Shown here one piece after another: positions 41,399-48,790 of a stretch of DNA of 64,000 nucleotides; position 1 is the stretch's first letter, and every line of letters begins with the position of its first letter. Source of the stretch: Herbiconiux sp. A18JL235 (GTDB lineage Bacteria > Actinomycetota > Actinomycetes > Actinomycetales > Microbacteriaceae). The position numbers and the translations under genes were made by a program. The stretch is from NCBI RefSeq assembly GCF_040939305.1, contig NZ_CP162511.1, positions 1,240,001 to 1,304,000 on the forward strand, read 5' to 3'. Under the pieces are notes generated by a model. That model saw only the letters and a list, made by a program, of their open reading frames with translations, had not been told where the DNA came from and made no database searches.

Positions 41399-42706
41399 TC
41401 AGCCGGCCGTGGTGGCGCCGGTGCCGCTGCGGTTGCTGGTCGCACGCACCATGCGCGGGCCGGCCCACAGGATGAGCGCGAGCACCAGCACGACGAAGCC
41501 GAGGAACGCAGGCACCAGCGGCACCCAGAGCAGCGCGATGCCCACCAGCAGCGGTGGCACGGTCATGCCGGCGAAGCCGAGCAGGAAGATGCCCGCGGTG
41601 GTCTCACTGCGGCTGCCCTCGAGGGCGAGGGCCCCCGCGGTCGCGAGCGCCCCGCGGAAGACGAGACCGACCCCGGCGCCCGCGACGATCCCGCCGAGCA
41701 CGAACGGGGCGGCCGTGATCGTAAGGGCCGCGATGCCGAGCGACACGAGGCCCGCGACGATCAGGGTGACCCCGAGCACGATCTGGCGCCGGGTGCTCAC
41801 CCTCGCGAACACGACCTGGGCGAGGGCGGCCGCGCCGAACACCGAGAACGAGACGGCGCCCGCGACGAAGCGGTCGCTCTGATGCAGCAGCTGGGCGAGG
41901 AACGTGGGCGCCACCGAACCGAACAGCCCCGTGATGGCGAAGGCCGCGAAGCCGCCGATGCCGGCCGCCCAGTACGCGGTGCGGGAGTCGCGGGGCACGC
42001 GCACCCGTTGCGGGCGGTACGGTGCGCGGGTGCGTACCCGCACCACGGTCTCGGGAACGAACGCGTAGGCGAAGCCGACGGCCACGAGCGCGGCGAGGAA
42101 GACGAGGTACGGGGTGATGAGCGGGGCCGGAATCCACTCGGCGAACACACCGCCGATCAGCGGGCCGAGCGCGAGCCCGCCCATGTTCGCCACGCCCGCG
42201 ATGGTGGCGGCGAAGCCGAGGGTGGCCGTGGGGTGCGAGATACGACGCAGGTCGGCGAGGTGCGCGGTGGCGGTGGCGGTGAGGATGCCGATGCCGAGAC
42301 CGGCGATGAATCGTGCAGCCACGAGGCCCTCGGCCGACGACCAGAGGAGGAACATCAGCGCTGCGACGACCTCGACCACCACCGCCGTGAGGATCATGCG
42401 GCGACGACCGAACCTGTCGCTGAGGTGGCCGGCGAGGAAGAGCGAGAGCATGACACCGAGGGAGTACGCGGCGAAGATCACTGTCACCATCACGGTGGGG
42501 AAGCCGTCGCGCTGCTGGTACAGGGCGTAGAGCGGGGTGGGCACCGTGTTGAAAGCCATCATCACGAGGAAGGCGACGGCCGTGACCCAGAAGCCCGCCC
42601 GGTGCGGCAGACGGATGCGGCGGCGGGTGAGCAGGCGCCCCTCGGCGGTGACGGAGACGGCCGGGGTGGAGGCGGTGGGCGGCAGGCTCAGGGAAGGGGT
42701 CGACAT
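41399..42706 (-). CDS. MFS transporter
   Basis: A 435-residue twelve-helix transporter with MFS motif A GHLSDRFGRRRMILTAVVVEVVAALMF between helices 2 and 3 and a helix-5 ATIAGVANMGGLALGPLIGGVFAEW (motif C-like), typical of drug efflux proteins. The N-terminal ~45 residues are cytoplasmic and Thr/Ser/Pro-rich. An ATG ten codons upstream (42736), close to a minus-strand TACAAT box, is an alternative start. It is divergent from a LysR regulator that probably controls it. Confidence 0.88.
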   Translation of the reverse strand: MSTPSLSLPPTASTPAVSVTAEGRLLTRRRIRLPHRAGFWVTAVAFLVMMAFNTVPTPLYALYQQRDGFPTVMVTVIFAAYSLGVMLSLFLAGHLSDRFGRRRMILTAVVVEVVAALMFLLWSSAEGLVAARFIAGLGIGILTATATAHLADLRRISHPTATLGFAATIAGVANMGGLALGPLIGGVFAEWIPAPLITPYLVFLAALVAVGFAYAFVPETVVRVRTRAPYRPQRVRVPRDSRTAYWAAGIGGFAAFAITGLFGSVAPTFLAQLLHQSDRFVAGAVSFSVFGAAALAQVVFARVSTRRQIVLGVTLIVAGLVSLGIAALTITAAPFVLGGIVAGAGVGLVFRGALATAGALALEGSRSETTAGIFLLGFAGMTVPPLLVGIALLWVPLVPAFLGFVVLVLALILWAGPRMVRATSNRSGTGATTAG

Positions 42707-42710
42707 GCTT

Positions 42711-42735
42711 CGATGATGCGCCTCTTTTATCATCG
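42711..42735. promoter_or_regulatory. LysR-type operator candidate
   Basis: Inverted repeat CGATGAT (42711-42717) and ATCATCG (42729-42735) separated by 11 bases, containing the T-N11-A geometry of LysR sites. It lies in the 81-bp divergent region between the MFS and LysR genes. Confidence 0.5.
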
Positions 42736-42775
42736 AGTCCAACGAATTGTATCGCTGAGTGTGATCGGTTTGGTC

Positions 42776-42781
42776 TATGAT
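42776..42781 (+). promoter_or_regulatory. -10 box (leaderless) of the lysR-like gene
   Basis: TATGAT, six bases, then ATG at 42788. No SD is present. Confidence 0.6.
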
Positions 42782-42787
42782 GACGAT

Positions 42788-43666
42788 ATGGAGACGCGGC
42801 TTCTCGAGTACTTCGTGACGGTTGCCGACGAACTGAGCGTCACCCGCGCATCCGAACGCCTGTTCGCCGCACAGTCGACGGTGTCGGCGGGGCTGAAGAG
42901 CCTCGAGGGCGAGCTCGGCGTCGCTCTGTTCGAGCGCAGCACGAAGGCGGTACGGCTGCTCCCACCGGGCGAGGTGCTGCTTCCCCTCGCCCGCGCGCTG
43001 CTCGACGACGTCGAGGCGCTGCGGCAGACGGCGACCGAGTCGGGCTCGGGGCTCCGCGGGCGGGTGCGCATCGGAACCTTCGCGGCGATGCAGGTGCTCG
43101 ACCTGCCGGCGGCCCTCAGGCGGTTCCGGCGTGAGCATCCGCTCGTCGACGTGCAGATCGCGGGCTCGCCCACCGGCTCGACGGGGCTCATCGACGACCT
43201 CGCCCACGGCAGGTTCGACCTCGCCTTCTCGGGGGTGGCAGTGCCACCCGACCTCGACTCGTGGGCGCTCGCGAGCTTCGAGTTCGTGGTGCTGCTGCCG
43301 CCCGGCCACCGTTTCGCGGTCGAGGGCCGCCGGTCGGTCGCGCTCGAGGAGCTCTCCGGCGACGACTGGGTCGACGTGCTGCCCGGGTTCGGCAACCGGG
43401 TGCAGCTCGACCGCATCCTCGCCGAGCACGGCATCAGGCGGCACGTCTCGGCGGAGCTCGCCGACCTGCCGAGCGTCGGGCCGTGCGTGGCGGCGGGGCT
43501 CGGGGTGGCGGTGGTGCCCGACATGGTCGACAGCTCCGGGTGCGTCAAGCTGCCGCTCGCCGTGCCCGTCGAGCCGTGGGTGTTCTCGATCGCGGCGCGG
43601 CACGGGGCCGTGCGCCGGCCGCAGATCAGGGCCCTCATCGACGCCATCCGCGCGACCGCCCGCTGA
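42788..43666 (+). CDS. LysR-family transcriptional regulator
   Basis: A 292-residue LTTR. The N-terminal HTH is at 1-60 (TRLLEYFVTVADELSVTRASERLFAAQSTVSAGLKSLEGELGVALFERSTKAVRLLPPGE). The periplasmic-binding-like effector domain is at ~90-292 (GRVRIGTFAAMQVLDLPAALRRFRREHPLVDVQI; VAAGLGVAVVPDMV). It is divergent from the MFS exporter, with a palindrome between them, so it probably activates that gene when a ligand binds. It likely autoregulates through the same site. Confidence 0.92.
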   Translation: METRLLEYFVTVADELSVTRASERLFAAQSTVSAGLKSLEGELGVALFERSTKAVRLLPPGEVLLPLARALLDDVEALRQTATESGSGLRGRVRIGTFAAMQVLDLPAALRRFRREHPLVDVQIAGSPTGSTGLIDDLAHGRFDLAFSGVAVPPDLDSWALASFEFVVLLPPGHRFAVEGRRSVALEELSGDDWVDVLPGFGNRVQLDRILAEHGIRRHVSAELADLPSVGPCVAAGLGVAVVPDMVDSSGCVKLPLAVPVEPWVFSIAARHGAVRRPQIRALIDAIRATAR

Positions 43667-43727
43667 GCGGACCCGCCTCCCGCCTCCGCCCGCCCGCCCG
43701 CGGCCGCCCGCCGGCTTTCGCCTGCCC

Positions 43728-43816
43728 GAACCGGATGGGACTCTGTGGCGTGGGGCGCTCCAGACTCCATCCGGTTCCGCCCACGCCCGCGAAGTCCAAC
43801 CGACTTCGGGCGGGCG
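43728..43816. repeat. two adjacent inverted repeats between convergent genes
   Basis: GAACCGGATGG (43728-43738) pairs with CCATCCGGTTC (43767-43777). Then CGCCCGCGAAGTC (43784-43796) pairs with GACTTCG plus GGCGGGCG (43802-43816) around a five-base loop. The region separates the LysR stop from the convergent SDR stop and may terminate both. Confidence 0.65.
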
Positions 43817-43840
43817 TCGCACCGCTACCGCGAGGCGGCG

Positions 43841-44776
43841 CTACCGAGGGGCGGCATCGGCGGCGGGGGAGTAGGAGCCGGAGGCGAGGTCGTCGAGGAG
43901 GGTGGGGCCGGTCGGGGTCCAGGAGAGGCGCTCGCGGGTGAGGGTGCTCGAGGCGGGCATGTCGATGCCGAAGAAGCGAGCCATCCAGCCGAAGTGGGCT
44001 GCCGCGTCGTCGGGTGAGATCGACGTGACGGGGAGGTCGAGCGCGCTGCCGATCGCCGCGGCGATGTCGCTCGCGGCGATGCCCTCCTCGGCCACGGCGT
44101 GCACCACGCGGGGAGCAGGGGCATCGGCGGTGGCCGCAGCCGTCGCCTCCAGGGTGAGCCGCACGAGCCGCGCGGCATCGGAGCGGTGCACGGCGGCCCA
44201 GCGGTTCGAGCCGTCGCCGACGAACGCGGCGTTGCCCTTCTCGCGGGCGATCTGCGCGAGGGTCGACACGAAGCCGTGGTCGCCGTCGCCGTGCACGCTC
44301 GGTGCGAAGCGCAGTGCCACCGGCCTCACACCTCGCGACGCCGACGACAGCGCGAGCTCCTCTCCGCCCCCGCGCGGGGCCTCGGGCCCGACCGCGGGTG
44401 TCGCGTCGTCCTCGGTCACCGCTCGTCCGGGCGTGATGCCTGCGACCCCCGCGGCGAACAGGAGCGGTCGCCCGGAGCCGTCGAGGGCGTCGATGAACGT
44501 CTCGAGCACGGCGCGCTCGGTGGCGCCCGACTCGGCGAGGCGGGTGAAGTCGTGCTTGAACCCGAGGTGCACCACGGCATCGGCGGCGTCGGCGCCCGCG
44601 CGCATCGTGTCGAGGTCGTCGAGGTCTCCTCGGAGGGTCTCGGCTCCGAGCTCGTGCACTGCCGCTGCCGAGGTGTCGCTGCGGGCGAGGCCGGACACCC
44701 GGTGGCCGGCGGCGAGGAGTTCGGGGATGACGGCGGAACCGATCCACCCGGATGCTCCGGTGACGAAGACGCGCAT
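43841..44776 (-). CDS. NAD(P)-dependent epimerase/dehydratase family protein (extended SDR)
   Basis: A 311-residue atypical SDR. The nucleotide motif VTGASGWIGSAVIPELLAAGHRV (TGxxGxxG) is at the N-terminus, followed by DLDDLDTMRAGADAADAVVHLGF. The canonical YxxxK is not obvious; the catalytic region reads APRGGGEELALSSASRGVRPVALRFAPSVHG, so it belongs to the NmrA/atypical group. It is divergent from a TetR regulator across two related operators, with its own strong SD (AAGGAG). It probably acts on an electrophile sensed by the TetR protein. Confidence 0.85.
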   Translation of the reverse strand: MRVFVTGASGWIGSAVIPELLAAGHRVSGLARSDTSAAAVHELGAETLRGDLDDLDTMRAGADAADAVVHLGFKHDFTRLAESGATERAVLETFIDALDGSGRPLLFAAGVAGITPGRAVTEDDATPAVGPEAPRGGGEELALSSASRGVRPVALRFAPSVHGDGDHGFVSTLAQIAREKGNAAFVGDGSNRWAAVHRSDAARLVRLTLEATAAATADAPAPRVVHAVAEEGIAASDIAAAIGSALDLPVTSISPDDAAAHFGWMARFFGIDMPASSTLTRERLSWTPTGPTLLDDLASGSYSPAADAAPR

Positions 44777-44811
44777 GTTCTCTCTCCTTGCTGAAGCGGT
44801 GGGCAGCGTGT

Positions 44812-44830
44812 GATGTCAGTCGCTGTCATG
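44812..44830. promoter_or_regulatory. TetR operator O2 (degenerate)
   Basis: GATGTCAGTCGCTGTCATG is related to O1 at 44846-44864 (14 of 19 identical). It lies just upstream of the minus-strand SDR gene and so could control that direction. Confidence 0.55.
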
Positions 44831-44845
44831 CAGACGGTAGCACAT

Positions 44846-44864
44846 CATGTCAGTGAATGACATG
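44846..44864. promoter_or_regulatory. TetR operator O1
   Basis: CATGTCAGTGAATGACATG is a perfect 7-bp palindrome around a 5-base centre. It lies three bases upstream of the tetR-like gene's -10 box at 44867-44872, so a bound repressor would cover its -35/-10 spacer. Confidence 0.75.
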
Positions 44865-44866
44865 AC

Positions 44867-44872
44867 TACACT
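44867..44872 (+). promoter_or_regulatory. -10 box (leaderless) of the tetR-like gene
   Basis: TACACT, six bases, then GTG at 44879. No SD is present. Confidence 0.6.
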
Positions 44873-44878
44873 GGACCC

Positions 44879-45439
44879 GTGGGACGTTGGGAACCGGATG
44901 CGGGTGGTCGCCTCGCCAGAGCCGCACTCGAGCTCTTCGCCGAGCGCGGCTTCGACGACACGACGGTGCTCGACATCGCCCAGCGCGCGGGGGTGACCGA
45001 GCGCACCTACTTCCGTCACTTCGCCGACAAGCGCGAGGTGCTCTTTCAGGGGTCGACCCTGCTGCAGGACGCCGTGGTCGCGGCGATCACGGCCGCCCCC
45101 GCCGACGCGGCGCCCATCGAGGTCGTCGGTGCGGGAATGCAGGCCGCGGGAGAGGTGCTCGACGACCGGCGGGACTACGCCCAGCTGCGGTACGCGGCGA
45201 TCGTCGCGCATCCGAGTCTTCAGGAGCGCGAGCTGCTGAAGATGGCGACCCTCGCGGCGGCGGTGGCTGCGGCCCTCCGCGAGCGGGGCGTGCCTGAACC
45301 GGCGGCGGCCCTGCTCGGCGAGACCGGAGTCACCGTCTTCAAGCTCGGCTTCGAGCGCTGGATCGCCGACCCGTCGGCGCCCGGCCTCCCCGAGTGCATC
45401 GCCCGCGCCCTCGCCGAGTTACGCAGCCTCACGTCCTGA
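44879..45439 (+). CDS. TetR-family transcriptional regulator
   Basis: A 186-residue repressor. The N-terminal HTH at ~9-55 is ARAALELFAERGFDDTTVLDIAQRAGVTERTYFRHFADKREVLF, followed by a helical ligand-binding domain ending in FERWIADPSAPGLPECIARALAEL. The perfect palindrome at 44846-44864 in its own promoter and a degenerate copy near the divergent SDR gene suggest autorepression plus control of the SDR. The ligand is unknown. Confidence 0.93.
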   Translation: MGRWEPDAGGRLARAALELFAERGFDDTTVLDIAQRAGVTERTYFRHFADKREVLFQGSTLLQDAVVAAITAAPADAAPIEVVGAGMQAAGEVLDDRRDYAQLRYAAIVAHPSLQERELLKMATLAAAVAAALRERGVPEPAAALLGETGVTVFKLGFERWIADPSAPGLPECIARALAELRSLTS

Positions 45440-45471
45440 CCCGCTGACCGGCTGTCCGCCTCCCGGCGCGC

Positions 45472-46320
45472 TCAGCCGAGCGCGGCGAAGCCGGCGCGCA
45501 ATGCCGAGGCGACGAACGACGAGGGCCACAGCGCCGCGAGTGGCGCGGGAGCGGCCGCGGCCGCCGCCTCGACGTCGAGCCCGGCCGCACGGGACGAGCG
45601 GATGAACGCGGCCATCTCCCCGAAGGCGTCGCGCTGGCGCACCACGAAGTCGCGGTCGACGACCGCGCCGTGGCCCGGAACGATGACGTCGCCCGGCTCG
45701 ATCAGGGCGAGCAGCGCGTCGAGGGCGGCCGGCCACTCGAGCGGGAAGGAGCCCGAGCCGAACATCGGTGGACCCGACTCCTCGATCACGTCGCCGACGA
45801 ACCACACGCGGGAGTCGGGGACGAGCACCGCGAGATCGGTGTCGGTGTGGCCGCGCGGGAGGGGCTGCAGTCGCACGGGCCGGCCGCCCGGCTCGATCGT
45901 GACGGCACGTTCGACCTCCACCGTGGGTGGCGTGAGCATCACCTCGCCCCACGACTTGTCGGGCTCGCGCTGCGGGTCGCGCTGCACCGCCTCGAGGCGC
46001 GGCGCCTCGTGGTCGGCGTAGTGGCGCGCGATCATCGCGTGCCCGTAGATCGGGGGCCGCCCGTCGAGCGAGGCGAGGTGCTGGTTGCCGAAACTGTGGT
46101 CGTAGTGGGCGTGCGTGTTCACGACGGCGACGATCGGAGCTTCGAAACGCGCGCCGACGTCGGCGACGAGCTCGCGCGCCTCAGCGGGGTTGTTGCGCGT
46201 ATCGATCACGGTGAGGCCGCCGGCAGCGACGACGACCCCGATCGACACGTCGAGCGGCTCGAACCGCCGCCGGAACACCCCGGCACCCACCTGCTCCCAG
46301 TCCCCGTGCCCGCTGCGCAT
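45472..46320 (-). CDS. metallo-beta-lactamase-fold hydrolase
   Basis: A 282-residue MBL-fold protein. The zinc site is NTHAHYDHSFGN (HxHxDH-like, with Y in the variable position), with later ligands in LPRGHTDTDLAVLVPDSRVWFVGDVIEESGP and VPGHGAVVD. It is similar to glyoxalase II or SoxH-type hydrolases of unknown substrate. The C-terminal ~60 residues are helical and Ala-rich. It is a single-gene unit with a leaderless promoter, convergent with the tetR-like gene. Confidence 0.88.
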   Translation of the reverse strand: MRSGHGDWEQVGAGVFRRRFEPLDVSIGVVVAAGGLTVIDTRNNPAEARELVADVGARFEAPIVAVVNTHAHYDHSFGNQHLASLDGRPPIYGHAMIARHYADHEAPRLEAVQRDPQREPDKSWGEVMLTPPTVEVERAVTIEPGGRPVRLQPLPRGHTDTDLAVLVPDSRVWFVGDVIEESGPPMFGSGSFPLEWPAALDALLALIEPGDVIVPGHGAVVDRDFVVRQRDAFGEMAAFIRSSRAAGLDVEAAAAAAPAPLAALWPSSFVASALRAGFAALG

Positions 46321-46326
46321 CCCGAC

Positions 46327-46332
46327 ACCCTA
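46327..46332 (-). promoter_or_regulatory. -10 box (leaderless) of the MBL gene
   Basis: On the minus strand TAGGGT is followed by six bases and the ATG at 46320. No SD is present. Confidence 0.55.
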
Positions 46333-46464
46333 CTGCCGCTCACGTCCTGCCTGAACGGCCCGCTCGCCGGGAAGGGACTCGGAAGGGGTTGGGGATGCTC
46401 GGTGAGGGGCGTAGACACGAAGCAGATCCCCGGTGTCTCGGGGGCAGCCCGAGAAGGAGTACTC

Positions 46465-46671
46465 ATGTCGAAGCCGCTCACCGTGCTCACCGTCGTCGCC
46501 GTGGGGGCGGCGGCCTACGTCGCCGGCACCAAGGCCGGACGGTCGCGCTACCGCGAGATCAGCAACACCGCGAAGAAGTTCTGGGACGACCCGGCCGTGA
46601 AGAAGGCCCGCACCCGCGCCTACAAGAGCGCCGAGAAGGCCGCCGAGAAGGCCGCGAAGCGCCTCGGCTGA
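46465..46671 (+). CDS. small membrane-anchored basic protein (YtxH-like)
   Basis: A 68-residue protein: an N-terminal helix PLTVLTVVAVGAAAYVAGTKAG that anchors it in the membrane, followed by a Lys/Ala-rich amphipathic helix (YREISNTAKKFWDDPAVKKARTRAYKSAEKAAEKAAKRLG). This layout matches YtxH/YtxG-like general stress or envelope proteins common in actinobacteria. It has a strong SD (AGAAGGAG) 5 bases before the ATG, suggesting high expression. It stands alone. Confidence 0.82.
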   Translation: MSKPLTVLTVVAVGAAAYVAGTKAGRSRYREISNTAKKFWDDPAVKKARTRAYKSAEKAAEKAAKRLG

Positions 46672-46716
46672 GCGGCGCGCCCCGGCCGCCTCGCGCCTCG
46701 GCCGTGAGCGCGACGG

Positions 46717-48108
46717 CTAAGGCACTGCCGTCGGCAGCCGCCGGCCCCGGGTCGGCGGCAGCGGCGCCCGCGTCGTGACACCCGCGCGCCGCGCCCACCA
46801 CCCGATGAACAGGGCCGCGCTGAGGCACAACGCCATCGGCAGCAGCATGAAGACGCTCCCCGCACCCTCGCCGCGCTCGAACACCTGATCGGTCTGACCC
46901 ATCAGTGCGACCGGCACGAGCAGCAGCACGTTGTTCGTCGCGTGCACCAGCACGGGAGCCTCGAGCCCACCCGTGAGGCGTGCGGCAAACGAAGCCGAGG
47001 CGCCGAAGACGAAATAGTAGGCGACGAGCCAGGGGTCGGCGGCGGCGTGCGCGCTGGCGAAGAGTGCGCCCGAGACGAGGGTGCCCGCCGCGAACGCGAC
47101 ACCGGGGTGCCGGAACCACGATCCCACCGCGCGTTGCACCAGCCCGCGGGCCGCGAACTCCTCGCCGGCGGCCTGGAACGGCGTTGTCAGCACCACGACG
47201 AGCAGCATCGCGACCACCGAGCCGGTGAGCTCGATCGGGTCGAGCGGCCCGAGCAGCAGCGAGACCCCCACGTACACCACCCACACCGGCACGATGACGA
47301 GAGCGAGGCGCAGCATCCAGCGCCACCTCCAGACGCCGGCGACCGACGACATCCACCGCGGCCTCACCCCGAACACCGCCCACTGGGTGAGCACGGCGAT
47401 CGGCCACAGCGACGCGAGCGCGAGGTTGTTGGCCAGCATGAGCACGGGTGTGAGCCGAGGGATGCCGTCGGCGAGGTCATCGACGGTGGAGGCGCCCGTC
47501 GTGAGGTCGACGACGACGGCGGCTGCGCTGAACACCACCGACGCGAGGAAGTACCCCGCGACGAGCATGACGATCGCCAGGGCGCCGCGCCACCAGGCCG
47601 GAGCCGCCCGCAGGGCGTGGTCGTAGGTGAAGAGCGGGGCGGAAGCCCGCGCCTCGAGAGCCTTCTCCATCGAGACCACCTCGGGGAAGTCGCGGTAGTA
47701 CCCGTAGCCCTCGATCTCGGCCCAGCCGCTCGACCGGTAGAGCGCGAGCGACTCGGGCTGCCCGGTTCCCGTCTCGAGGCGCAGCGTGCTGTAGCCGAGC
47801 TCGTGAGCGAGCGCTTCGGCCGCCGCCATCAGCTGCCTCGCGACGCCACCGCGCCGGGCGGCGGGAGCGACGAAGAGGCGCCTGATCTCGCCGGTGCTCT
47901 CGTCGAGCCGAGCGACACCGACACACCCGACAGGCTCCCCGTCGATGCTGGCGAGCAGGGCCGGCGTGCCGGCGGCCAACGGCGGTCCGGGCTCTTCGGC
48001 GCCGTATCGGGCCATCACCTCCCGCTCCTGCTCGGTGACCAGGCGCACGAGCGCCGCATCGTCGGTACCCACCCGCTCGATGCGGAGGCCGTGGAGCGAG
48101 GACTGCAT
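46717..48108 (-). CDS. GNAT acetyltransferase fused to a CPBP (CAAX-like) membrane protease
   Basis: A 463-residue two-domain protein. Residues 1-150 are a GNAT domain (EIRRLFVAPAARRGGVARQLMAAAEALAHELGYSTLRLETGTGQPESLALYRSSGWAEIEGYGYYRDFPE). From ~165 there are seven to eight transmembrane helices with the CPBP motifs: EE in TTPFQAAGEEFAARGLVQR (~313), FASAH (~350) and VHATNN (~390). CPBP proteins are intramembrane glutamic proteases or bacteriocin self-immunity proteins. Both domains look complete, so this is a real fusion and not two genes misread. The mRNA is predicted leaderless. Confidence 0.85.
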   Translation of the reverse strand: MQSSLHGLRIERVGTDDAALVRLVTEQEREVMARYGAEEPGPPLAAGTPALLASIDGEPVGCVGVARLDESTGEIRRLFVAPAARRGGVARQLMAAAEALAHELGYSTLRLETGTGQPESLALYRSSGWAEIEGYGYYRDFPEVVSMEKALEARASAPLFTYDHALRAAPAWWRGALAIVMLVAGYFLASVVFSAAAVVVDLTTGASTVDDLADGIPRLTPVLMLANNLALASLWPIAVLTQWAVFGVRPRWMSSVAGVWRWRWMLRLALVIVPVWVVYVGVSLLLGPLDPIELTGSVVAMLLVVVLTTPFQAAGEEFAARGLVQRAVGSWFRHPGVAFAAGTLVSGALFASAHAAADPWLVAYYFVFGASASFAARLTGGLEAPVLVHATNNVLLLVPVALMGQTDQVFERGEGAGSVFMLLPMALCLSAALFIGWWARRAGVTTRAPLPPTRGRRLPTAVP

Positions 48109-48114
48109 GTCCCG

Positions 48115-48120
48115 ATCCTA
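48115..48120 (-). promoter_or_regulatory. -10 box (leaderless) of the GNAT-CPBP gene
   Basis: On the minus strand TAGGAT is followed by six bases and the ATG at 48108. No SD is present. Confidence 0.6.
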
Positions 48121-48214
48121 AGATGCGCCTCCGACAGCCGCGGGGGAGGAGGTCGATGCAGCGAAAGTGTGCAAAGAACTTGTGCATAGTTTCCCTGCAT
48201 GGCACCATCGAGGT

Positions 48215-48790
48215 ATGGACGAGTACACCGGAGTCGAGCTCGACGCCCGCGCCGTGAAAGTGCTCGCGCATCCGCTGCGATCGCGCCTCCTCGGGCGCCT
48301 GCGGGTGGCGGGCCCCGCCACCGCTACCGAGCTGGCGGCCCTGCTCGACACCAACACCGGCGCCACGAGTTACCACCTCCGCGCCCTCGAGGAGGTGGGT
48401 CTCGTCGTCGACACGGGCGAGGGCACAGGCCGCCGGCGTCTCTGGCGGGCGGCGAGCGACTTCCACTCCTGGGTGAACTCCGGCTTCGCCGACGACGAGA
48501 ACGCGCGCACGGCGCTCGGCTGGCTGCAGCGCGACTACGTGCGCCAGTTCGCCGCACGGGCCGAACGCTGGCTCGACGTCAGCGAGAGCTGGCCCGCCGA
48601 GTGGGTCGACGCGCTGGGCCTCAGCGACAGCTTCGTCGAGGTCACCCCGGCGCAGGCCGTCGAGCTGCGCGACGAGCTCGACGCGCTGCTCGCCCGGTTC
48701 AGGCAGGCCGGAGCCGGCCACCCGGATGCGCGGCGCATCCACGTGACGGTGCAGTCGAGCCCGCTCGACCTCACCCCGCCCGACGCCTGA
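48215..48790 (+). CDS. ArsR-type winged-helix regulator
   Basis: A 191-residue regulator. The HTH_20/ArsR domain is at ~8-80 (ARAVKVLAHPLRSRLLGRLRVAGPATATELAALLDTNTGATSYHLRALEEVGLVVDTGEGTGRRRLWRAA). A C-terminal helical domain of unknown ligand specificity follows (WLQRDYVRQFAARAERWLDVSESWPAEWVDALGL). There is no metal-binding CxC. Its stop is immediately followed by the GTG of an MFS gene, so it probably regulates its own two-gene operon. Two TGTGCA repeats at 48167-48186 are candidate operator halves. Confidence 0.88.
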   Translation: MDEYTGVELDARAVKVLAHPLRSRLLGRLRVAGPATATELAALLDTNTGATSYHLRALEEVGLVVDTGEGTGRRRLWRAASDFHSWVNSGFADDENARTALGWLQRDYVRQFAARAERWLDVSESWPAEWVDALGLSDSFVEVTPAQAVELRDELDALLARFRQAGAGHPDARRIHVTVQSSPLDLTPPDA

